Source of the DNA: an uncultured bacterium
GTDB lineage: Bacteria; Planctomycetota; GCA-002687715
NCBI GenBank assembly: GCA_902826835.1
Contig: CADEGH010000006.1
Span: 41,711 to 105,710 of the forward strand
Reading direction: 5' to 3'
DNA: 64,000 nucleotides
Shown: piece by piece, positions 48,259-56,112 of the stretch
Numbering within the stretch: the stretch's first letter is position 1
Layout: every line of letters begins with the position of its first letter
Notes under the pieces: generated by a model
What the model was told of the DNA's origin: nothing
The model's input: only the letters and a program-made list of their open reading frames with translations
The model's database searches: none
Made by a program: the position numbers and the translations under genes

Positions 48259-48275
48259 CGTTTGGGCAGCCTAGG

Positions 48276-49088
48276 TCACTTGACCTTGGCAGTCGAAATC
48301 GAGGCCTTGATGATCTGCAGCTTGGTCGTGGTCGCGCCCCCCTGAGTCCCTGCTGCTTCGAGCTTGCGCAGGACCGGCTCGCCCTCCAGCAATTCCCCGA
48401 AGACCGTGTGTTTGCCGTCGAGGTGCCGCGGATCGAGGGGTTTGAAGATGATGAAAAACTGCGATCCGTCGGTGGTGGGGCGACCGGTGTTCGCCATGCT
48501 CAAGATACCCACCTTGTCGTGGCGCCGCTTGTTTTGGAATTCACCGTCGTAGGAGTAGCCGGGACCGCCCGAACCGGTCCCGGTGGGATCGCCACCCTGC
48601 GCCATGAAGCCCGGAATCACTCGGTGGAAGACGATGTCGTCGTAGAAGCCGAGCTCCGTGAGGTAGATGGTGCTGGTGGCGTGCATCGGCGCGTCCGTGA
48701 AGAGGCGGAAGCGCATGGATCCCTGATTGGTCTCCAACGTCCAAAAGTAGTCGTCCTCCGCCGCGAAGGTTGCCATGGGTGGCTTCTTCAGGGACTGCTT
48801 CCAACTCGGCTTTGCCTTGTCGACCTTCTGCTCGGCGATGAAGTCCCGGATGGACTTGAGGGCGGCCGGAACCGCGGGATCGGCGGCTGCGGGAGTGTCC
48901 GTCTTCGGGGGATTCTCGGCGGTGCCGCCTTCAGTCTTGGTTGGTGTCATGGTTGCGCCCTTTTCGGAAGTCGATTCGCTCTTGTTGGCAGAGTTGCCAG
49001 TCTCCTTTTGACTTGTGTTGCCACCGTCGGAGCACGCGGCGAGGAGACCTAGGAGCGTCGCGAGTATCCACCCGTGGTTCGTTTTCAT
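48276..49088 (-). CDS. Cyclophilin-type peptidyl-prolyl isomerase, lipoprotein
   Basis: 270 residues starting MKTNHGWILATLLG; lipobox LAAC puts the lipidated Cys at 19. About 70 residues of Ser/Thr/Lys/Pro linker follow, then a short helix and the cyclophilin domain: FHRVIPGFMAQGGD, GSGGPGYSYDGEF, MANTGRPTTDGSQFFI and HTVFGELLEG, covering the usual active-site Arg, Phe, Met and Gln residues. It should assist folding of exported proteins. It sits between boxB and boxD on the other strand and has no visible link to benzoate metabolism. Confidence 0.9.
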   Translation of the reverse strand: MKTNHGWILATLLGLLAACSDGGNTSQKETGNSANKSESTSEKGATMTPTKTEGGTAENPPKTDTPAAADPAVPAALKSIRDFIAEQKVDKAKPSWKQSLKKPPMATFAAEDDYFWTLETNQGSMRFRLFTDAPMHATSTIYLTELGFYDDIVFHRVIPGFMAQGGDPTGTGSGGPGYSYDGEFQNKRRHDKVGILSMANTGRPTTDGSQFFIIFKPLDPRHLDGKHTVFGELLEGEPVLRKLEAAGTQGGATTTKLQIIKASISTAKVK

Positions 49089-49186
49089 GTTTTTCTCGGA
49101 AAGTGGTTCGACGGTCACACTCGCCCAAAGTGCCCGTTCCTCCCCCGCGGGTGGTCGGCTACTTTCGGCGCCATAAGGAGACCGCG

Positions 49187-50737
49187 ATGATCGAGCTCGC
49201 AAGCTATCTCAGGGGAAGCTGGGTTTCAGGTCAGGGGGCAGGTTCTCGCCTCTTTGATCCGGTCACCGGGGAGGCCATCGCGGTGGCCCGCTCCGAGGGG
49301 CTCGACCTCGCGGGCGCGCTCGCTTACTTGCGGGATGTCGGGGGTCCCGCGCTCCGAGCCCTCGATTTCGAGGCCCGCGGCAACCTCCTGGCTTCGATCT
49401 CCAAGGCGATCCACGCCATTCGGGACGAGCTCTTGGACTTGAGCATCCGCAACACCGGGGTCACCCGGGGCGACGCCAAGTTCGACGTCGACGGCGGCAC
49501 CGCGACCCTCAGCGCGTACGCAAACCTCGCCAAGTCGCTCGGGAAGCGCCGGTACTTCGTGGACGCGCCCGGAATTCCGCTCGGACGGTCGCCTCGATTC
49601 CACGGGGTGCACATCAAGTCGCCCCTCCGGGGCGCGGCGGTGCACATCAACGCCTTCAATTTCCCGATCTGGGGCTTTGCCGAGAAGCTCGCCTGCGCAT
49701 TCCTCGCCGGAATGCCCGTGCTCTCGAAGCCGGCCACCTCCACCGCCTTGCCGACGTTCCGGGCGATGCAGGCGGTGGTGCAGAACGCCGGCCTGCCCGA
49801 CGGCGTGTTGGCCCTCCTCTCGGGAGGGGTCGGCAGTCTCCTGGACCACTTGCGATCGCAGGACGTCATCGCGTTCACCGGCAGCGCCGCCACCGGACGC
49901 CGCATCCGCGGTCATGCGTCGGTCATCGCCCACGGAGTGCGCGTCAACATCGAGGCGGACAGCCTGAACTCCGCGGTGCTCGGTCCGGATGTGGAAGTCG
50001 GGTCGGATACCTGGGCCCTCTTCCTCCGCGAAGTGGCGCGCGAAGTCACCCAGAAGTCCGGCCAAAAGTGCACCGCGACCCGTCGGGTGTTCGTACCGGC
50101 TGAGCGCATCGAGGAGGTGGTGGAAGGCTTGAAGGACCGCCTCGCCGAGTTTCCTCCGGGACGCCCGGAGGACCCGGGCGTGCGTATGGGGGCCTTGGCG
50201 ACTCCCTCGCAATTCCCGGATGTCTTGCAGGGTCTGAAGACGCTCGCGGAGTCTTGCCGCGTTGCGATCGGCCAGGTTCCCGAGGCCGTCCCTGCGCATG
50301 GGGTGTTCGCTCCCGTGGTGTTCGTCTGCCAAGACCCCCGTGCGGTTCGCGTCGTCCACGATCTCGAAGTGTTCGGACCGGCGACGACTCTCTGTGCCTA
50401 CGACGGTCGAGCGAGCGAAGCCGCCGCGCTCGTCGCGATGGGCGACGGCAGTCTCGTGGCTTCGATCTACTCTGACGATCTCGGCTTCGTGGGTGATCTG
50501 ACGCTCGAGATTGCGCCTTGGCACGGGCGAGTCCTGCTCGGCAGCGCAAAAATCGCCGAGTACTCGACGGGGCCGGGACTCGTCTTGCCGGAACTCGCCC
50601 ACGGCGGGCCGGGACGGGCCGGAGGCGGGCTCGAACTCGGCGGCGTGCGGGGTCTGGACCTCTATCTTCAAACCACGGCGATTCAGGGGTCCCGGCCCGT
50701 CTTGGAGCGCATTTTGGACTTCCAAGCCGGAAATTGA
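49187..50737 (+). CDS. boxD: 3,4-dehydroadipyl-CoA semialdehyde dehydrogenase
   Basis: 516 residues with AAGGAG 6 bases before the ATG. It oxidises the BoxC product to 3,4-dehydroadipyl-CoA with NADP+. It is an aldehyde dehydrogenase of the BoxD/PaaZ-N type: catalytic Cys295 in KSGQKCTATRR and general-base Glu256 in VNIEADSLN, one lower than Cys296/Glu257 of the Burkholderia xenovorans enzyme as I recall. There is no C-terminal hydratase domain, so it is not PaaZ. It has its own promoter region with no copy of the BoxR palindrome. Confidence 0.92.
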   Translation: MIELASYLRGSWVSGQGAGSRLFDPVTGEAIAVARSEGLDLAGALAYLRDVGGPALRALDFEARGNLLASISKAIHAIRDELLDLSIRNTGVTRGDAKFDVDGGTATLSAYANLAKSLGKRRYFVDAPGIPLGRSPRFHGVHIKSPLRGAAVHINAFNFPIWGFAEKLACAFLAGMPVLSKPATSTALPTFRAMQAVVQNAGLPDGVLALLSGGVGSLLDHLRSQDVIAFTGSAATGRRIRGHASVIAHGVRVNIEADSLNSAVLGPDVEVGSDTWALFLREVAREVTQKSGQKCTATRRVFVPAERIEEVVEGLKDRLAEFPPGRPEDPGVRMGALATPSQFPDVLQGLKTLAESCRVAIGQVPEAVPAHGVFAPVVFVCQDPRAVRVVHDLEVFGPATTLCAYDGRASEAAALVAMGDGSLVASIYSDDLGFVGDLTLEIAPWHGRVLLGSAKIAEYSTGPGLVLPELAHGGPGRAGGGLELGGVRGLDLYLQTTAIQGSRPVLERILDFQAGN

Positions 50738-50772
50738 CCGAGCGGGTACGATCGCGAGCCCGAGGACTCTCC

Positions 50773-53700
50773 ATGCTCCGATCGAGTCTGTTTCTCCTCC
50801 TGATTTCGACCCTCCTGCTCGGCCAGACCCCGCGGCGCCTCGCCCCCGAAGATGGGGAGCGGATCCGCAACCTGCGCAGCGAGAGCTTGAGTGCGGACGG
50901 GCGTTTTGTCGCGTACTTACTATCCGACGGCCCGCGCCCGCGCGGCGAGACCGCGGCGCCGGGTGCGCCCGAGGGGGAAGCGGCTCCCTCCCGGGACTCG
51001 ACTTTGCATCTCCACGATCTCCATAAGGGAGATCGGGTGGAGATCGCCAAGGTCGTGCAGTTCACCATCACCGACGATGGACAATTCCTGATCGCGAGTC
51101 TGCGGCCTCCCGAGGAGAAAAAGGAGCCGACGGCGATCGCCCCGGCGAAGGCCCCGACGAGCGAGGCCGCCAAGCCGGCCGCCGAGTCCAACCCTCCCGA
51201 GGGGACTCCCCCGCCGGAATCCAAGCCGAATACGAGTCCGCCTGCGCCGCCAGGAGCCGAGCCGGCCAAGGCCGAACCAGCTACGGGGGCGGGGTCGAAC
51301 CCTCCGGCTGCGACGGCCGAGCCCGCGCCGGAGGGACGCCCCGAAGGAAGGGGCCGCGGGCGCCGCGGTGCCCGTCCGCGCGGAGGTGGACCGAATCCGG
51401 CGACGGCTGCGGCGGCGCCGGAGTCACCGACACGCCGCCCAGAATCACGCCCCTTGCTCCTTCGCCGCCTCGCGGACGGGGCTTCGCGAACCATTGAGAA
51501 AGTGCATCAACACTGGCTGTCGAACGACGGCCGATGGTTGCTGGTCGTGCTCGTGCCCGCGGAAGAAAAAGACCAAGGCCTCTACGCCCTCGATCTTTCC
51601 CTCGGTCTCGGGGCGGAGCCTCGCCTGCTTTTGGGAGGCAATGTCCGACCGAGCAATCTGGTTTGGATGGAAGATCAGAGTCTCGCGCTCTTCATCTCCG
51701 AGGACCCAGAAGTGAAACCGGCAGCGGCGGTGGCCGCCCCTTCCGGGGACACTCCGCCTCCGGCGAATCCGGCCGTGCCCCCGTCCGCGGTGGTCTCCCC
51801 AGGCACCACACCAACCGAAGTCGCAAAGGAGGCCAAACCGACTGCTCCCACCCCGGGGGCTCCCGCGGAGAAAACTCCGCCCGCCCCTCCTCGCACCGTG
51901 CACCTGTACACCTGGAAGCCGGGGGATGCGTCCGCGGCCCGCATGACCCTCTCGGGCGGGCCGACCGATCTCGTGGTGGGGCGCTCGAACCCCCGGGTGA
52001 CCCATGCCACCGACCGGGTTTTCCTGATCCTCGAGCCCGCCCCGAAAACGCCGACTCCCGCGGCGGCACCGGCCGACGCGGCGAAGACTCCGGCGGCGGC
52101 CTCCGAAAAAGAAGCGGCCGCGGTCACCATCTGGCACTGGAAAGAGCAGGAGATTCCCTCCATGCGCCGACGCCGGACCGGGGAACGCAAAACGTCGATG
52201 GTCGAGGTTCGGCTCGCCTCCGGAGCGGTTCGCAACCTCGGGGACGAACGGCTTCCGAGCTTCACCCTCAATCGCGCTGGCACCTACGGCGTTGCGAGTG
52301 ATGGTGATCCCTATGCCCACGAGCGCACCTGGGACCGTGGCTACCAGGATCACTGGCTCCTGGACGTGAACAGCGGCGACCGCCAAGTGATCGCGCGCCG
52401 AAGTCCGCAGAGTCCGCGCTGGTCGAGGGACGGCCGGTATCTGTTCTTGCAGGAGGGTGCGAAGTTCTATTGCATCGACCCACAAACTCTGGCGAGGACT
52501 TCACTGCTCGATCAAACCAAAATCGACTTGGAACTCGACCCCTTGACCGAGGAGCCTCGAGGGGGAATCGGGGAAGTGCTTCCGGGCGGCAAGGAAGTGC
52601 TCTTCAGCGACGGATTCGATCTTTGGGCAATCCCCTTGGACGGCGGTGTCGGACGCAATTTGACGGGACTCGGGGCCACCGAACATCTGCGCTTCCGACA
52701 CCTCGTCTACGACGAAGATCAGCCCTTCGAGCCCGAAGGGAAGTCCGCGCTGTTGCACGCGGTGGACGAAGACACGAAGGCTGAGTCCTACTACCGCCTC
52801 GACCTTGAAGCGCGCCGACTCGGGGCGCTCCTCGTGCTCGACAAAGACCTGGGCAATCCGCGCCGCGCGAAGCGCAGCGAGCGCTGGCTCTTCACGCTGC
52901 AAGACTCGGATGAATGTCCGGATCTGTGGACGGCCGCCGCCGATTTCAGCCAAGTGCAACGAGTCTCGGATACGAACCGGTGGCTGGTCGAGTACGAAAT
53001 GGCACGGACCGAACTCGTGCATTGGAGTAGCGCGGACGGCATTCCGCTTCAGGGCATTCTCTTCCGACCCGTCGGCTACGAACCCGGCAAGCGCTACCCC
53101 ACGATCGTGTACATGTACGAAAAGCTGAGCCAGGGGCTGCACTCGTTCCGCGGGCCCGGCATGAATTTGAACCCGCAGGTGTGGGCGCAGCGCGGTTACG
53201 CCGTGTTCCTCCCGGACATCGTCTACGAATTGGGGCGTCCCGGACTCTCGGCCGTCAAGTGTGTCGTCCCCGGCGTGCAGAAACTCGTCGACATGGGACT
53301 ATCGGATCCAAAGCGGGTTGGGCTCTGCGGTCACTCGTGGGGCGGCTACGAAACGGCCTACATCATCACCCAGACCACGCTGTTCAAAGCCGCGGTGGCG
53401 GGGGCTCCGGTCGTGAACATGACCAGCGCTTACAACGGAATCCGCTGGGAGTCGGGCCTGCCGCGCCAGTTCCAATACGAACGCACGCAGAGTCGAATCG
53501 GGGGGACGCTTTGGGACTATCCCGAGCGGTTCATCGAGAACAGCCCGGTCTTCCATCTCGACCACGTTCAGACTCCCGTGTTGATCCTATTTGGGAACGA
53601 AGACGGGGCCGTGCCCTGGTACCAAGGAATCGAGTACTACTTGGCGATGCGTCGGCTCGGCAAACCGGCGGTGTTTCTCGAGTACGACCAGGAAGGTCAC

Positions 53701-53883
53701 GGGCTGCGCAAACCCGCCAACATCGCGGACTACACGATGCGACTGCATGCGTTCTTCGACCACTACTTGAAGGACGCACCCGCTCCCGACTGGCTCCAAG
53801 GCACGGACCATCCGAAGCCGCTCGAGCCGAGCGTTCGCAAATCCGCTCCCGTCACGGCTCCGGTCGCGGATCCCGCCAAATAG
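50773..53883 (+). CDS. Exported S9 prolyl oligopeptidase-family peptidase
   Basis: 1036 residues, about 350 more than usual for S9C; signal peptide MLRSSLFLLLISTLLLG-Q. The catalytic triad is Ser855 (CGHSWGGYE), Asp944 (GNEDGAVPW) and His976 (EGHGLRK). The N-terminal propeller is interrupted by three low-complexity insertions rich in Pro, Ala, Thr and Glu, about 120-230, 315-380 and 420-450, the first ending in an Arg/Gly-rich stretch. The real catalytic core is intact. The insertions probably loop out of propeller blades. Follows boxD by 35 bases but looks functionally separate. Confidence 0.9.
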   Translation: MLRSSLFLLLISTLLLGQTPRRLAPEDGERIRNLRSESLSADGRFVAYLLSDGPRPRGETAAPGAPEGEAAPSRDSTLHLHDLHKGDRVEIAKVVQFTITDDGQFLIASLRPPEEKKEPTAIAPAKAPTSEAAKPAAESNPPEGTPPPESKPNTSPPAPPGAEPAKAEPATGAGSNPPAATAEPAPEGRPEGRGRGRRGARPRGGGPNPATAAAAPESPTRRPESRPLLLRRLADGASRTIEKVHQHWLSNDGRWLLVVLVPAEEKDQGLYALDLSLGLGAEPRLLLGGNVRPSNLVWMEDQSLALFISEDPEVKPAAAVAAPSGDTPPPANPAVPPSAVVSPGTTPTEVAKEAKPTAPTPGAPAEKTPPAPPRTVHLYTWKPGDASAARMTLSGGPTDLVVGRSNPRVTHATDRVFLILEPAPKTPTPAAAPADAAKTPAAASEKEAAAVTIWHWKEQEIPSMRRRRTGERKTSMVEVRLASGAVRNLGDERLPSFTLNRAGTYGVASDGDPYAHERTWDRGYQDHWLLDVNSGDRQVIARRSPQSPRWSRDGRYLFLQEGAKFYCIDPQTLARTSLLDQTKIDLELDPLTEEPRGGIGEVLPGGKEVLFSDGFDLWAIPLDGGVGRNLTGLGATEHLRFRHLVYDEDQPFEPEGKSALLHAVDEDTKAESYYRLDLEARRLGALLVLDKDLGNPRRAKRSERWLFTLQDSDECPDLWTAAADFSQVQRVSDTNRWLVEYEMARTELVHWSSADGIPLQGILFRPVGYEPGKRYPTIVYMYEKLSQGLHSFRGPGMNLNPQVWAQRGYAVFLPDIVYELGRPGLSAVKCVVPGVQKLVDMGLSDPKRVGLCGHSWGGYETAYIITQTTLFKAAVAGAPVVNMTSAYNGIRWESGLPRQFQYERTQSRIGGTLWDYPERFIENSPVFHLDHVQTPVLILFGNEDGAVPWYQGIEYYLAMRRLGKPAVFLEYDQEGHGLRKPANIADYTMRLHAFFDHYLKDAPAPDWLQGTDHPKPLEPSVRKSAPVTAPVADPAK

Positions 53884-54823
53884 GTGGCGGAGGCCCGTCC
53901 GCGACTCGATGGGAACTCACGACCACCGGGGAGCGACGGAGCGCTCCCCACTCGAAGCGACGCGGATGAGCCGACCGAAACGCGTGCGCGTCCAGCCCCA
54001 AGCTTGAGGCGGCCCACTCGACGAGCCGGGCCGGGGAAACCCCCGCTTCGCGGTAGACGGAGACTCGGGTATCGCCGTGGCGCTTGGCGAGGCGGCGGCC
54101 GTCCTCCCCGATGACCAACGGCACATGGGCGTACGCAACCTCGGGGAGACCGAGCGTGCGTTGGAGGAGGCGCTGTCTGGGCACACTACTCAACAGGTCG
54201 TCGCCTCGTATCACGTGGTCGACCCGCATCGCGGCATCGTCGACCACCACCGCGAGTTGGTAGGCAAAATCGGTGCGGCCATCCGCGTGCCGCCGAGCCA
54301 CGACAAAATCGCCACCCACTCGGCTCGGGTCGATCGTGCAGGGGCCCGCACAGAGGTCGTCGAAGCGAATCTCGCCCGCGGGAACCGTGAATCTCAGCGC
54401 GAGCTGCCGCGCTCCGGTTGACAACGCCTCCTCGATACCCCGGTAGCGTCCTCGACAGGTGCCCGGGTAGGTCCACTCGTGTTCGGCATGGGGCGCGGAC
54501 GCAGCGTTTTCGAGGTCAGCGCGGCTGCACGTGCACGGATAGACCCGGCCGGAGTCCCACAGGGTGCGGAGAGCATTCTCGTACGGAGCGAGGTCTTGGC
54601 TCTGCACGAAGACCGAGCCATCCCAGTTGATGCCCGCCCACGTCAGATCGGCCAGGACCGCCTCGGCCGCGCCGGGTTTTCGGCGGGGGCTATCCAGGTC
54701 CTCCAAGCGGAAGACGAGTCCCGCCCCGTGGCTCCGTGCCCAGGCCCAGGTCACGAGGAATGTACGGAGGTTGCCGAGGTGAAGCGCGCCGGTCGGACTC
54801 GGCGCGAGGCGCGTGATGGCCAT
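53852..54823 (-). CDS. gluQ: Glutamyl-Q tRNA(Asp) synthetase
   Basis: 323 residues, the length of the catalytic core alone: no anticodon-binding domain, as in GluQRS/YadB. It adds glutamate to queuosine 34 of tRNA(Asp). The HIGH motif is HLGN in APSPTGALHLGNLRT; the zinc site is C-x-C (CTCS), Tyr and Cys in WTYPGTCRG; KMSKS is replaced by LAKRHGDTR. The 3' end overlaps the S9 gene by 32 bases, tail to tail. Confidence 0.92.
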   Translation of the reverse strand: MAITRLAPSPTGALHLGNLRTFLVTWAWARSHGAGLVFRLEDLDSPRRKPGAAEAVLADLTWAGINWDGSVFVQSQDLAPYENALRTLWDSGRVYPCTCSRADLENAASAPHAEHEWTYPGTCRGRYRGIEEALSTGARQLALRFTVPAGEIRFDDLCAGPCTIDPSRVGGDFVVARRHADGRTDFAYQLAVVVDDAAMRVDHVIRGDDLLSSVPRQRLLQRTLGLPEVAYAHVPLVIGEDGRRLAKRHGDTRVSVYREAGVSPARLVEWAASSLGLDAHAFRSAHPRRFEWGALRRSPVVVSSHRVADGPPPPIWRDPRPEP

Positions 54824-54862
54824 GGCAGAGCTTGCGAGAGGGCTCCGCCGGTAGCAAGGGGC

Positions 54863-55261
54863 TCAGCGACTCTTGGCGGGAACCGCGGGCACGTTGGCTT
54901 CGAGTTCCTGACCAAAGTTGCGCAGCGCGGTGAGCAGGCTCTCGCGCGCATCGATGTTGGCCCCGGCCTTCGTGAAGCCCTGGGACTCGGACTGGTCCAC
55001 GCCCGATCGCAGCGATTTGATCGCGGACGGAACGGACCGCACCCAGGCGTCGTGGCTCTTCAGACGGTCTTCCAGGTCCTTCATGCGCTTCTGGAGTTCC
55101 AGAATCGAGGTCTCGTGTTTGGCCACGAGCTTCTCGAGTTCCGCTTGGCGCACCGCCAGATCGGGCGGCGGGGTCTCCTGGCTCGACGCCGTCGGCGCGA
55201 GCAAGGACCCCAAGGCCAGCACGGACGCGACGCTGAACAACACACCCATGACCAAGCGCAT
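54863..55261 (-). CDS. Exported coiled-coil protein
   Basis: 132 residues; start MRLVMGVLFSVASVLA with GGGAG about 7 bases upstream; signal peptide ending about TASS-Q. Residues 36-85 form a coiled coil with heptad-like Leu/Ile spacing (LEKLVAKHETSILELQKRM). The end is AVPAKSR. No family recognised. It lies 40 bases upstream of gluQ on the same strand. Confidence 0.7.
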   Translation of the reverse strand: MRLVMGVLFSVASVLALGSLLAPTASSQETPPPDLAVRQAELEKLVAKHETSILELQKRMKDLEDRLKSHDAWVRSVPSAIKSLRSGVDQSESQGFTKAGANIDARESLLTALRNFGQELEANVPAVPAKSR

Positions 55262-55351
55262 GCGAGACTCCCTTTTCCTTCTGAGCCTATCGGCACAACC
55301 TCGGGCGGAACCGAAATCTCGGATCGCAGAAGGGGCGTCCGCGAGGAGGTT

Positions 55352-56065
55352 TCAGGGCACGAAGGGCGGAAGGTGCTCTTTCCAAAACGGCCAGTCGTGG
55401 CCAAAGACCCCCGGCCAAATCTCGCCGTGGTGGGGAATGCCCTTTTGGGACAGGACCTGGGTGAACTTGCGCGTCTCGTCGACCAGGCTGTCGTTTTCGC
55501 CGGTCGCGATCACCCACCCGACTTTGGACAGGCGAGCGATCCACTGGGAATCCATGTTGGAGATGAAGTCCGACGGGCTGAAGAAGTAGGCCTGCTCGGA
55601 CCAAAAGCCCTTGAGAAGCCGCCTCGCGTCGAAGAACCCCGAGAAGGCGATGACCCGTCCGACCTGCTCCGGATGGCGCGCCGTGAAGGTGGCCGCCTGC
55701 CAGCCGCCGAGCGAGGCTCCGTAGACGATCGGATCGCTGCGTCCGGTGCGCTGCGCTACCCACGGGAAAAATTCCTCGGACAGGAACCGATCATAGAGAT
55801 CGTGGCGCCGCAGCTTCTCCCAGGGGGCCAGGCTCGAGTCGGCCCACGACTCACGATTCACGGAGTCGGGGCAGCAAACCTGGATCTCGCCCGATTCGAT
55901 TTTGGACTTCACGGCGGGGACGAGCCCGAAGTCTTCGTTCTCGTTGTGCCTCCCGGCGGAGGTCGGAAACATGATGACGGGGCGGCCGGTGTTCCCGTAC
56001 CAGTAGAACTCCATGTCCTTGCCGAGGTGCCGGCTGAAAATGCGACCTTCTTCGCGCTTCATCAT
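55352..56065 (-). CDS. Alpha/beta-hydrolase esterase (esterase D/Fes-like)
   Basis: 237 residues without signal peptide; two Met codons open the frame. The nucleophile elbow is VYGASLGGWQAA (Ser near 131), the acid is expected in ATGENDSLVDE, and the His is in FGHDWPFWKEHLP at the end. This fits the putative-esterase family (S-formylglutathione hydrolase, mycolyl-transferase or Fes-like). Substrate not readable. It follows the two propeller genes after 47 bases and may share their transcript. Confidence 0.8.
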   Translation of the reverse strand: MMKREEGRIFSRHLGKDMEFYWYGNTGRPVIMFPTSAGRHNENEDFGLVPAVKSKIESGEIQVCCPDSVNRESWADSSLAPWEKLRRHDLYDRFLSEEFFPWVAQRTGRSDPIVYGASLGGWQAATFTARHPEQVGRVIAFSGFFDARRLLKGFWSEQAYFFSPSDFISNMDSQWIARLSKVGWVIATGENDSLVDETRKFTQVLSQKGIPHHGEIWPGVFGHDWPFWKEHLPPFVP

Positions 56066-56112
56066 GGTCTTGAGTTACACGAGCCGACCGGCGCTGTAAA
56101 GATCCGCAGGCT

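Noticed and set aside
49089..49186. A third BoxR operator before boxD
   Set aside because: CACT and AGTGC half-sites occur there, but 7 bases apart instead of 2, and only one half is exact; not enough to call.
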